From the NCBI GenBank assembly GCA_900316525.1, contig ONDF01000002.1, forward strand, positions 91,808-155,807: a stretch of DNA of 64,000 bases. The letters are read 5' to 3'. The notes beneath the pieces are model-generated. The model did not search any database and was not told the origin of the DNA. It was given only the letters and a program-made list of their open reading frames with translations. This document shows positions 54,117 through 62,316 of this stretch, piece after piece. The position numbers and the translations under genes are program-made. This DNA is from an uncultured Bacteroidales bacterium (lineage in GTDB: Bacteria > Bacteroidota > Bacteroidia > Bacteroidales > UBA932). Numbering within the stretch: position 1 is the first letter of the stretch; the number at the start of each line of letters is the position of its first letter.

Positions 54117-55343
54117 ATGACGGTAGAGGAAATCAGAAGCCAATTCCCGGCCCTGGCGCAGCAGGTGTACGGAAAGCCGCTTGTCTATCTGGACAATGCG
54201 GCGACCGCGCAGCGGCCCTTGGCCGTGCTTGAAAAGGAGCGCACGCTGGCATCGACGGTGAACGCGAACATCCATCGCGCCGTGCACAAGTTGGCGGCGG
54301 ATGCGACGGAGGAGTACGAGCGGACGCGTGAGCTGGTGGCCGATTTCCTGAATGCCGAAAGCCCGAAGGAGATCGTGTTCACCTCCGGGACCACGATGTC
54401 CATCAATCTCGTCGCTTCCTGTTTCGGCGAAGCGTTCATCGGGGAAGGGGACGAGATCATCGTGTCCGTCGCCGAGCACCATTCGAACATCGTTCCCTGG
54501 CAGCTCCTTTGCCAGCGGAAAAAGGCCGTGCTGAAAGTCCTTGAGATTGACGAATTCGGCGGCCTGCAGGTCGAGTCCCTGCAAAAATTGATTTCTCAGC
54601 GCACCAAAATTATAGCTATCTCTCACATTTCCAATGTGTTAGGCCTTGTAAACCCGGTGCAGGAAATCATCCGGATTGCGCATCATAACGACATTCCGGT
54701 GCTCGTGGACGGCGCGCAGGGGAGTATCCACGCGAAAGTCGACGTCCAGGAGCTGGACTGCGACTTCTACGCGTTCTCCGGGCACAAGGTGTACGGCGCC
54801 ACCGGCACCGGCGTGCTGTATGGAAAGAAGAAGTGGCTTGAGGCGATGCCGCCGTACATGGGCGGGGGAGAGATGATCGAGACGGTCCGGTTCTCCGGAA
54901 CCACCTACGCCCCGGTCCCCGGCAAGTTCGAGGCGGGCACCCAGAATTTCAATGCGGTCCCCACCCTCCAGGAGGCGCTCCGGCTCGCCCGGCAGTTCCA
55001 GGAGGACCCGGAGGTCGCGCAGCGCGAATGGGCCATCACCCACTACCTGCTGGAAACCTTGACGACCGATCCCCGCATCCATCTGTACGGTGTTCCCCGT
55101 GGAACGCAGGTGAAAGTGCCGCTCTTTTCCTTCACGGTCGAGGGCGCGCATCACGAGGACCTGGCGCTGATCCTGGACAAGATGGGCATCGCCGCCCGTT
55201 CCGGTCAGATGTGCGCCGAGCCGCTGATGGACCACTTCGGTGTCACCGGCATGCTCCGCATCTCTTTCGCCCCGTACAACACGATGGAGGAGGCGGAATA
55301 CTTCGTGAAGAGTTTGAATAAAGCGATTTCGATGTTGATATGA
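54117..55343 (+). CDS. sufS: Cysteine desulfurase SufS
   Basis: A PLP enzyme that takes sulfur from cysteine for Fe-S assembly. From the ATG at 54117 it has 408 residues. The PLP lysine is Lys224 (FSGHKVYGATG), the active-site Cys is Cys366 (RSGQMCAEPLMD), and the short loop marks it as a group II (SufS) enzyme that needs SufE. Its stop overlaps the SufE-fusion start by 4 bases. The scaffold genes sufBCD are not in the window. A third parS-like 16-mer (55091) lies in its 3' part. Confidence 0.97.
   Translation: MTVEEIRSQFPALAQQVYGKPLVYLDNAATAQRPLAVLEKERTLASTVNANIHRAVHKLAADATEEYERTRELVADFLNAESPKEIVFTSGTTMSINLVASCFGEAFIGEGDEIIVSVAEHHSNIVPWQLLCQRKKAVLKVLEIDEFGGLQVESLQKLISQRTKIIAISHISNVLGLVNPVQEIIRIAHHNDIPVLVDGAQGSIHAKVDVQELDCDFYAFSGHKVYGATGTGVLYGKKKWLEAMPPYMGGGEMIETVRFSGTTYAPVPGKFEAGTQNFNAVPTLQEALRLARQFQEDPEVAQREWAITHYLLETLTTDPRIHLYGVPRGTQVKVPLFSFTVEGAHHEDLALILDKMGIAARSGQMCAEPLMDHFGVTGMLRISFAPYNTMEEAEYFVKSLNKAISMLI
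55091..55106. other. parS-like site 3 (inside sufS)
   Basis: TGTTCCCCGTGGAACG differs at two positions from TGTTCCACGTGGAACA, the symmetric consensus suggested by the two sites near mnmG. It lies in coding sequence, so chance is possible. Confidence 0.3.
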
Positions 55344-56155
55344 CATTAGAAGAGAAGAAACAGGCGGTCATCGAGGAGTTCTCGATGTACGACGAGTGGT
55401 TGGACAAGTACGAGTACCTGATCGAGCTCGGAAAGGCCCTGGAGGCCTATCCGGAGGAGAAAAAGACGGAGGAGAAGCTCATCAAGGGATGCCAGTCGCG
55501 CGTGTGGCTGGACTATGAGCTGAAGGACGGAAAGCTGTATTTCCGGGCCGACAGCGACGCCATCATCACCAAGGGCATCATTTCGCTGCTGATCAGCGTC
55601 TATTCCGGCCGCACCCCGGCCGAGATCGCCGCCGACGATTTCGGTTTCATCGACCAGATCGGCCTCAAGGAAAACCTTTCCCCGACCCGCGCCAACGGGC
55701 TTGTGTCGATGATCGACACCATCAAATGGGTGGCCAATGACACCGCCGCCAAGGAGCAGATGGCGGGTCAGGCCGGCCATGACGACAAGGCCGTACTCAC
55801 GGCCGAGGACGTGGCGGCGCTGCAGCCGCTGTATGCCGACGTGATCCTGGCACTGAAGCAGGTGTACGACCCGGAGATTCCGGTCAATATCTACGACCTG
55901 GGACTCATCTACGAGCTGAACATCGACAAGGACCGCAAGGTGTCGATCGTGATGACCTTCACGGCCCCGAACTGCCCGATGGCGGACGATGTGATGCACG
56001 AGGTGGAGGACAGCGTGAAGCGGGTGCCCGGCGTGACGGGCTGCTCGATCGAGCTGACCTTCGAGCCGGTCTGGGACCGCAGCATGCTGTCCGAGGAGGC
56101 CCGCGTGGACCTGGGCCTCGACTATGAGGAAGACGACTACGGGAAGTTGAGCTAA
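55340..56155 (+). CDS. sufE: SufE fused to a DUF59/MIP18 (SufT-like) domain
   Basis: The 271-residue protein joins two Fe-S assembly factors. Residues 1-140 are SufE, with the sulfur-accepting Cys51 in KGCQSRVW, the same number as in E. coli SufE. Residues about 163-245 are a DUF59 domain with YDPEIPVNIYDLGLIYEL and the conserved Cys212 in TAPNCPMADD. A 20-residue linker (KEQMAGQAGHDDKAVLTAED) joins them. SufE takes persulfide from SufS, and DUF59 proteins assist cluster maturation or delivery. The 4-base overlap with sufS supports the role. No frameshift is apparent; this is one open frame. Confidence 0.9.
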   Translation: MTLEEKKQAVIEEFSMYDEWLDKYEYLIELGKALEAYPEEKKTEEKLIKGCQSRVWLDYELKDGKLYFRADSDAIITKGIISLLISVYSGRTPAEIAADDFGFIDQIGLKENLSPTRANGLVSMIDTIKWVANDTAAKEQMAGQAGHDDKAVLTAEDVAALQPLYADVILALKQVYDPEIPVNIYDLGLIYELNIDKDRKVSIVMTFTAPNCPMADDVMHEVEDSVKRVPGVTGCSIELTFEPVWDRSMLSEEARVDLGLDYEEDDYGKLS

Positions 56156-56638
56156 ATGGCCTTCGTGAGTGTATATCTCGGCCTCGGCTCCAACCAGGGG
56201 AACCGCCTGCAGAACCTGACGCAGGCGCTGGACCAGCTGGACGCCGCGTTCGGGTGCCACTACACGGCGCTTTCCCGGATCATCGAGACCAAAGCGTGGG
56301 GGTTCAAGGGCGATAAGTTCCTGAATGCCTGCGTGTTATACCGAATTTTCAAGAAAGGGATGCCCGAGGAGCACGGCCACGAAATCCTGGCAATCTGCAA
56401 GGATATCGAGCGCCGGCTCGGCCGGGACGACGCCCCCGAATACGATGCCGACGGCCGCCGCGTGTACCACAACCGCGCGATTGACATCGACATCCTTTTT
56501 TACGGCAAGGAACGCATCGACTGCGAGGACCTGCAGGTCCCGCATCCGCTCATCGCGGAGCGCGATTTCGTGAAGATCCCCCTCGTCGAAATCGCGAAAC
56601 CCTCGCTGAAAGCGGCGTTTCCCGAATATTTTATGTAA
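56156..56638 (+). CDS. folK: HPPK: 2-amino-4-hydroxy-6-hydroxymethyldihydropteridine diphosphokinase
   Basis: Transfers pyrophosphate from ATP to hydroxymethyl-dihydropterin in folate synthesis. The 160-residue length is normal. Motifs are LGLGSNQGNR at the N-terminus, ETKAWGFKGDKFLNAC, and the catalytic signature HNRAIDIDILFYG, followed by VPHPLIAERDFV. The start codon directly follows the stop of the SufE fusion, so it is in the suf operon. The glyS -7 box overlaps its stop codon. Confidence 0.96.
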   Translation: MAFVSVYLGLGSNQGNRLQNLTQALDQLDAAFGCHYTALSRIIETKAWGFKGDKFLNACVLYRIFKKGMPEEHGHEILAICKDIERRLGRDDAPEYDADGRRVYHNRAIDIDILFYGKERIDCEDLQVPHPLIAERDFVKIPLVEIAKPSLKAAFPEYFM

Positions 56639-56643
56639 TTTTG
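56636..56643 (+). promoter_or_regulatory. Candidate glyS -7 box
   Basis: TAATTTTG fits TAnnTTTG and overlaps the folK stop codon, 58 bases before the glyS ATG. The -33 region holds TTTC at 56614-56617 with an 18-base spacer, so the match is partial. Confidence 0.45.
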
Positions 56644-56650
56644 CAGGCTC

Positions 56651-56688
56651 TGTCATTCTGAGGAGGGCGGAGCCCGACGTGAGAATCT
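56651..56688 (+). repeat. Dispersed intergenic repeat before glyS
   Basis: Starts TGTCATTCTGAGGAGG and ends GAGAATCT. The first 16 bases are the exact reverse complement of 38143-38158, and the ends match the element at 36848-36875. It lies in the glyS leader. Confidence 0.6.
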
Positions 56689-56701
56689 AATACAACGGAA
56701 T

Positions 56702-58240
56702 ATGACACAGGATGAACTTTTCAAGGTGCTGGTAGCCCACTGCAAGGAGTACGGCTTCATTTTCCCCTCCAGCGAAATTTATGACGGCCTCGCCGCCGTG
56801 TACGACTACGGCCAGATGGGCGTCCAGCTCAAGAACAACATCAAGAATTACTGGTGGGAAGCGATGACCCGCCTGCACGAGAACATCGTGGGCATCGACT
56901 CCGCCATCTTCATGCATCCCCGCATCTGGGAGGCTTCCGGCCACGTGAGCGCCTTCAACGACCCGCTCATCGACAACAAGGACTCCAAGAAGCGCTATCG
57001 CGCCGACGTCCTGATCGAGGATTTCCTCGGCAAGATCGAGGAGAAGATCAACAAGGAGGTCGCGAAAGGTCGCAAGCGCTTCGGCGATTCCTTCGACGAG
57101 GCCCAGTTCCGCGCGACGAACCCCAACGTCCTCCGCGAGCAGGCCAAGTGGGATGAGGTCCACAACCGGTACGTGGCCGCCGAGAAGGCCAACGACCTCG
57201 CCGAATATCGGCAGATCATCATCGACAACAACATCGTCTGCCCCATCAGCGGCACCTGCAACTGGACGGATGTCCGCCAGTTCAACCTGATGTTCCAGAC
57301 GTCCATGGGCTCCACCGCCGAGGGCGCGAACATCATCTATCTGCGTCCGGAGACCGCCCAGGGCATTTTCGTCAACTACCTGAATGTCCAGAAGACCGGC
57401 CGCATGAAGATTCCGTTCGGCATCGCGCAGATCGGCAAGGCCTTCCGCAACGAGATCGTGGCCCGGCAGTTCATCTTCCGCATGCGCGAGTTCGAGCAGA
57501 TGGAGATGCAGTTCTTCATCAAGCCCGGCACGGAGCTCGACTGGTTCGCCAAGTGGAAAGAGGCCCGCATGAAGTGGCACGTGAACCTGGGCATGGGCGC
57601 GGAGAACTACCGCTTCCACGACCATGAGAAGCTGGCCCACTACGCCAACGCCGCCACCGACATCGAGTTCAACTTCCCGTTCGGCTTCAAGGAGCTCGAG
57701 GGCATCCACAGCCGCACGAACTTCGACCTCGGGAACCACCAGAAGTTCTCCGGCAAGAAGATCGAGTACTTCGATCCGGAGGAGAACGTGTCCTACACCC
57801 CGTACGTCATCGAGACGTCCATCGGCGTGGACCGCATGTGCCTCGCCGTCATGGCCCATTCCTACACCGTCGAGAAGCTCGAGAACGGTGAGGAGCGCGT
57901 CGTGATGAAGATTCCCGCCCCGCTCGCCCCGATCAAGGTGGCCGTGATGCCGCTCGTGAAGAAGGACGGCCTGCCCGAGGTGGCCCAGAAGGTGGTCGAC
58001 GAGCTCAAGTACGACTTCTCCTACCAGTACGACGAAAAGGATTCCATCGGCAAGCGCTATCGCCGCCAGGATGCCATCGGCACGCCGTTCTGCGTGACCG
58101 TGGACCACGACACCCTCGTCGACGGCTGCGTCACCGTCCGCGACCGCGACACGATGACCCAGGAGCGCGTGAAGATCGAAGACCTCCGCGCGATGATCGA
58201 CAAGAAGGTCTCCCTGACGAACCTTCTGCGGAATCTGTAG
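56702..58240 (+). CDS. glyS: Glycine--tRNA ligase (class II, dimeric type)
   Basis: Charges tRNA-Gly. The 512-residue protein has the class II catalytic motifs: YLRPETAQGIFVNY (motif 1 region), GIAQIGKAFRNEI with FRMREFEQMEMQFF (motif 2), and IETSIGVDRMCLAVM (motif 3). The C-terminal anticodon-binding domain runs LAPIKVAVMPLVKKDGLPEVA to the end. This is the eukaryote/Bacteroidetes-like single-chain alpha2 form rather than the E. coli glyQ/glyS tetramer. Confidence 0.97.
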   Translation: MTQDELFKVLVAHCKEYGFIFPSSEIYDGLAAVYDYGQMGVQLKNNIKNYWWEAMTRLHENIVGIDSAIFMHPRIWEASGHVSAFNDPLIDNKDSKKRYRADVLIEDFLGKIEEKINKEVAKGRKRFGDSFDEAQFRATNPNVLREQAKWDEVHNRYVAAEKANDLAEYRQIIIDNNIVCPISGTCNWTDVRQFNLMFQTSMGSTAEGANIIYLRPETAQGIFVNYLNVQKTGRMKIPFGIAQIGKAFRNEIVARQFIFRMREFEQMEMQFFIKPGTELDWFAKWKEARMKWHVNLGMGAENYRFHDHEKLAHYANAATDIEFNFPFGFKELEGIHSRTNFDLGNHQKFSGKKIEYFDPEENVSYTPYVIETSIGVDRMCLAVMAHSYTVEKLENGEERVVMKIPAPLAPIKVAVMPLVKKDGLPEVAQKVVDELKYDFSYQYDEKDSIGKRYRRQDAIGTPFCVTVDHDTLVDGCVTVRDRDTMTQERVKIEDLRAMIDKKVSLTNLLRNL

Positions 58241-58294
58241 GTCTCCAAACGTCCCTTCAAGCTCCCGCCACGCGCTTCTCCCTAAGAATGGGGA

Positions 58295-58325
58295 TTGCAA
58301 AGGGCGGGAGTTTTGTGTATCTTTG
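58295..58325 (+). promoter_or_regulatory. Promoter of the TonB receptor/DUF4876 operon
   Basis: TTG (58295-58297), a 20-base spacer and TATCTTTG (58318-58325) form a complete promoter only eight bases before the ATG at 58334. Confidence 0.72.
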
Positions 58326-58333
58326 CGTATTCT

Positions 58334-61105
58334 ATGCGAAGAATTCTGTCCATATGGGTGTTGCTGTTCGTGTGCGGAACGGCGTTCGCGGCCGGTTTTC
58401 GCGTACGCGGGCGCGTGACGGACGCGCAGGGGGAGCCGCTCCCCGGGGCGGTCGTGCACCTGGACGAAAACTACCTCTGGGCCGTCACGGACGCCCTGGG
58501 CGGTTTCGTCCTGGCTTCCGTCGAGGCCGGCACCTACCGGATGGAAACGGAATGCCTGGGCTTCGCGACCGATGTCCGGACCCTTCGCGTGAGCAAGGCG
58601 GTCGATGACCTTGTCATCGTCCTGCAGGAACAGACGCTGGCCTTGAACGAGGTCGTGGTGACGGCCGAACAGTCCAAGGAGAATCTCAATACCACCCGCC
58701 GGATCGAGCGGACGGCCTTGGAGCACCTGCAGGTGTCCGGCCTGTCCAACATCGCGGCCCTCATGCCCGGCGGCAAGACCGTCAATCCGGACCTGACGGC
58801 CGCGACGGAACTCACCGTCCGCGGGGGCGGGTCCGGCGCCGGCAACGCCGCCTTCGGTACGGCGGTGGAGGTGAACGGCGTCCGCATGGGCGACAACGCC
58901 GCGTTCGGCGGCCTCGCCGGCGTGGATACGCGCAGCCTCCAGGTGGAGAACATCGAGTCCGTGGAAGTCATTTCCGGCGTCCCGTCGGCCGAATACGGCG
59001 ACCTGGGCAGCGGCATGGTGCGGGTGACCACCCGCAAGGGTCGCACGCCCGTCCAGGCCACCTTCTCGGTCAATCCCCGCACCTACGACGTCTCCGTTTC
59101 CAAGGGCGTCGCCGTGGGGGAGGGCGTCCTGAACCTCAGCGGTCAATGGACCCGGGCCACGCAGAAACTTACCTCGCCGTATACTTCCTACACCCGCCGC
59201 GGCATCACGGCGGAATACAGCCGGACCTTCGCCCGCGTGCTGCGGCTGGAGGCCGGCGTGACCGGCAACCTCGGCGGCATGGACAGCAAGGACGATCCGG
59301 ACGCCTTCTCCGAGGAGTTCGCGAAGGCCCATGACAACCTCCTGACCCCGCACGCGAAGCTCACCTGGATGCTCAACCGCTCCTGGATCACGAACCTGAG
59401 CCTGGAAGGGTCGGTCTACTACCACGACAACCGGACGCACGAGCACCTGTACAACTCCTACGGCTCCTCGCAGCCGGCGGTGCACGCGGAAGAGCGGGGC
59501 TATTTCCTTGCGACGGCGCTGCCGCTTACCTTCTATGCGGACCGCATCACGGACTCCCGCGAGCTCGACTACGCCGCCTCGCTCAAGTATGACTGGCTGC
59601 ACCATTTCGGCGCTGTGAAAAGCGTGTTGAAGGCCGGTGTGCAGTGGAAGGCCGACGGCAATGTGGGCGCGGGCGAGTACTACGAGAACCCGGACCTGGC
59701 GGCGAACGGCTACCGCCCGCGGCCGTACACGGACTATCCGTACATGCATAATCTGGCGGTCTATGTGGAGGAGAAACTCTCCTGGAAGGGCCTGGAAGGA
59801 AGCTTCGGCCTGCGGGGAGAAAGGACCTTCATCGAGGGAACGCAGTACAAGAATCTCCAGACGCTGTCGCCCCGCCTGAACCTCCGCTGGCATGTGACGG
59901 ACCAGTTGTCCGTCCGCGGCGGCTGGGGCGTCACGCGCAAGCTCCCGGGCTTCTACATCCTGTTCCCCCGGCAGGAGTATCGCGACATCCAGACCTTCGG
60001 TTTCTCGCACGGCACGGGCGCCTCGTACATCTACTACACCATCCCCTATACGATGGCCTACAATCCGGACCTGCGCTGGCAGTCCAACCGGAACGCGGAG
60101 GTGGGCGTCGACTATGAACGCCGCGGCTGGAAGCTCTCGCTCGCCGCGTTCCGCAACGTCACGAAGGACCCGTACGAGCTCGTGAACCAGTACGCGCCGT
60201 TCGCCTACAACGCCCTGCAGGTTCCGGCCGGCTTTATGATGCCTTCCGACCCCGAAATGGTCGTTGACCACCAAACCGGCGCCGTTTACCTGCGAGATAA
60301 CGCGGATGAATACTTTACGCCGATGGATCTCCGCGTGGCCGACCGCACCTTCGTGGGCAACCGGATGCAGCGCGGCGGGGCGGATATTGTCCGTACCGGC
60401 CTCGAGTTCACGGCGGACTTCCCGGAGATCGCCGCCCTGCGGACGCACCTCCGCCTGGACGCCGCCTACACCCATACATCGACCTTGGACGAGAAGGAAG
60501 CGGCCTACTACCAGACCGGCTGGTCGCACACCGAACTGCCCGGCCGCTCCTACCAGTATGCGGGCATTTACGCGGGCGGCTCTTCCATCGCCAACGGCCG
60601 CAAGACCGACTGGCTGGACGCGAACCTGACGGCCATCACGCACATCCCCGAAGTCCGGCTCATCGTCACCTGCCGCGTGGAGGCCTCGCTGCTGCGGAAC
60701 TCGCAGAACATCTCGACCCACGCATTCACCGTGTCGGGGAACAGCCTGGCGCCTACCGGCGGCAACATCTACGACGGCGACAGCTACACCGCCGTCTGTC
60801 CGGTCGCTTACATCGACCTGGACGGCGCGCGCCATCCCTGGACCGCGGCCTCGGCCGACGATCCCGCCCTGCAGCGGCTCATCCTCCGCTCGGGCAATCT
60901 GTACACCTTCGCCCGGGACGGCTATGACCCGTACCTGTCGGCGAACCTGAGCGTCACGAAGGAGATCGGCGACCACGTGTCCCTGTCCTTCTTCGCGAAC
61001 AATTTCACGAACGCCCGTCCGTACCGGAAGAGCCACGCCACTGGCGTCAGCGCGATCTTCACGCCCGCCTTCTACTACGGACTTACCTGCCGGATCAAGC
61101 TATGA
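58334..61105 (+). CDS. TonB-dependent receptor (partner of DUF4876)
   Basis: I start at the ATG at 58334 (MRRILSIWVLLFVCGTAFAA signal), giving 923 residues; the longer frame runs through the promoter. A CarboxypepD-like domain (about 21-100, FRVRGRVTDAQGEPLPGAVV) is followed by the plug (LNEVVVTAEQSKENLNTTRRIERTALE...ELTVRGGGSGAGNAAFG, SAEYGDLGSGMVRVTTRKG) and a barrel ending AFYYGLTCRIKL. The operon partners DUF4876 and DUF6850 mark a Bacteroidetes uptake system of unknown ligand, possibly metal or peptide. It overlaps the lipoprotein gene by 4 bases. Confidence 0.93.
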   Translation: MRRILSIWVLLFVCGTAFAAGFRVRGRVTDAQGEPLPGAVVHLDENYLWAVTDALGGFVLASVEAGTYRMETECLGFATDVRTLRVSKAVDDLVIVLQEQTLALNEVVVTAEQSKENLNTTRRIERTALEHLQVSGLSNIAALMPGGKTVNPDLTAATELTVRGGGSGAGNAAFGTAVEVNGVRMGDNAAFGGLAGVDTRSLQVENIESVEVISGVPSAEYGDLGSGMVRVTTRKGRTPVQATFSVNPRTYDVSVSKGVAVGEGVLNLSGQWTRATQKLTSPYTSYTRRGITAEYSRTFARVLRLEAGVTGNLGGMDSKDDPDAFSEEFAKAHDNLLTPHAKLTWMLNRSWITNLSLEGSVYYHDNRTHEHLYNSYGSSQPAVHAEERGYFLATALPLTFYADRITDSRELDYAASLKYDWLHHFGAVKSVLKAGVQWKADGNVGAGEYYENPDLAANGYRPRPYTDYPYMHNLAVYVEEKLSWKGLEGSFGLRGERTFIEGTQYKNLQTLSPRLNLRWHVTDQLSVRGGWGVTRKLPGFYILFPRQEYRDIQTFGFSHGTGASYIYYTIPYTMAYNPDLRWQSNRNAEVGVDYERRGWKLSLAAFRNVTKDPYELVNQYAPFAYNALQVPAGFMMPSDPEMVVDHQTGAVYLRDNADEYFTPMDLRVADRTFVGNRMQRGGADIVRTGLEFTADFPEIAALRTHLRLDAAYTHTSTLDEKEAAYYQTGWSHTELPGRSYQYAGIYAGGSSIANGRKTDWLDANLTAITHIPEVRLIVTCRVEASLLRNSQNISTHAFTVSGNSLAPTGGNIYDGDSYTAVCPVAYIDLDGARHPWTAASADDPALQRLILRSGNLYTFARDGYDPYLSANLSVTKEIGDHVSLSFFANNFTNARPYRKSHATGVSAIFTPAFYYGLTCRIKL

Positions 61106-62316
61106 AGCGGTTCTTTCTCATAGGATTGGCCTTGCTCGTGGTGGCCTGCGTCGAGGATTACAAGAGTCCTTGGCCGGACGCCCTGCAGCTGCTGTCGGTG
61201 AACGCCGTCTATCCGGACGGCTATGCCCATGCGGTGCACGAAGGCGCGGTCATCCGCATCGAGGAAATCTCCTCCGGCGCCGCCTACCTGGCCAAGACCG
61301 ACCGCCGCGGCCTCGCGGAGATCCAGGTCCCGCCGGGCATCTACCGCATCACCTGCAGCGACCGCACCGGGAAAGACCTGTTCAACGGCGCGGCGGACAA
61401 GGTGGTGGTCACCGAGCGGCGTATCGTGGACCTCCGGCTGTCGCATTCCACGGCCGGCGGGCTCGTGGTCAAGGAAATCTACTGCGGCGGCTGCAGCAAG
61501 GCCCCACAGGAAGGCACCTACCAGAGCGACCAGTACTTCATCATCCATAACAACGACTTCGAGACGGTGTACCTGGACAGCCTCTGTTTCGGCACCCTGT
61601 CGCCGTACAACAGCACTTCCGTCAATAACTGGACGGAGCGTGACCCGGTCACGGGGGAGACGGTCTTCCCGGATTTCGCGCCGGTCGTGACCGTGGTCTG
61701 GCAGCTGCCCGGAAGCGGGAAGGACTTCCCGCTGGCCCCGGGCGCCGATGCCGTCGTGGCCCTCCGCGGCGCCATCGACCATACCCTCCAGTACCCCCTG
61801 TCGGTGAACCTGAACCGGCCGGACCTGTTCGCCTGCTACAATCCCACATACTTCCCGAATCCGACTTACCACCCAGCACCGGGCGACCTGGTGAAGCCCG
61901 AACGCTATGCGCAGGTGGTCATCAAGACGGGCCAGTCCAACGCCAACACCTTCTCCATCTCCTCGCCGACGGTCGTCCTCTTCCGGACGCCGATGCCGGC
62001 CGGGGAATACGTCCTCCAGCCCGATGTGGTCCGGGTCACGCCCGGCAACAGCGCGGACCGCGTGGTCGTGGTCCCGTATGAGTGGATTGTGGACGCCGTG
62101 GAGGTGTTCGACGGCCGTTCCTCCAGCAACGGGAAGCGGGTAGCGCCCGCCGCCGACGCGGGGTTCGTCATCCAGAGCGACATTTACAAGGGGCATACGC
62201 TCCGGCGCAAGGTGGACGAGAAGGCTTCCGCGGAGAACGGGTACGAGGTCCTGATGGACACGAACAATTCAAGCAACGACTTCTATGAGAGCGAGATACA
62301 GAGCCTGCATCCTTAG
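61102..62316 (+). CDS. DUF4876 surface lipoprotein
   Basis: The 404-residue protein has a lipobox VVAC (Cys16). After an Ig-like beta segment (LLSVNAVYPDGYAHAVHEGAVIRIEE...) comes the DUF4876 core LVVKEIYCGGCSKAPQEGTYQSDQYFIIHNNDFETVYLDSLCFGTL, with a CGGC pair that could bind metal or form a disulfide. DUF4876 genes pair with TonB receptors in Bacteroidetes; the protein is probably the surface ligand-binding partner. It overlaps the next gene by 32 bases. Confidence 0.88.
   Translation: MKRFFLIGLALLVVACVEDYKSPWPDALQLLSVNAVYPDGYAHAVHEGAVIRIEEISSGAAYLAKTDRRGLAEIQVPPGIYRITCSDRTGKDLFNGAADKVVVTERRIVDLRLSHSTAGGLVVKEIYCGGCSKAPQEGTYQSDQYFIIHNNDFETVYLDSLCFGTLSPYNSTSVNNWTERDPVTGETVFPDFAPVVTVVWQLPGSGKDFPLAPGADAVVALRGAIDHTLQYPLSVNLNRPDLFACYNPTYFPNPTYHPAPGDLVKPERYAQVVIKTGQSNANTFSISSPTVVLFRTPMPAGEYVLQPDVVRVTPGNSADRVVVVPYEWIVDAVEVFDGRSSSNGKRVAPAADAGFVIQSDIYKGHTLRRKVDEKASAENGYEVLMDTNNSSNDFYESEIQSLHP

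Noticed and set aside
56687..61036. 1449-residue minus-strand frame opposite glyS and the TonB receptor
   Set aside because: It is a shadow of GC-rich coding on the plus strand, spanning two unrelated real genes; the repeated Gly/Arg/Val/Asp composition is typical of antisense frames.
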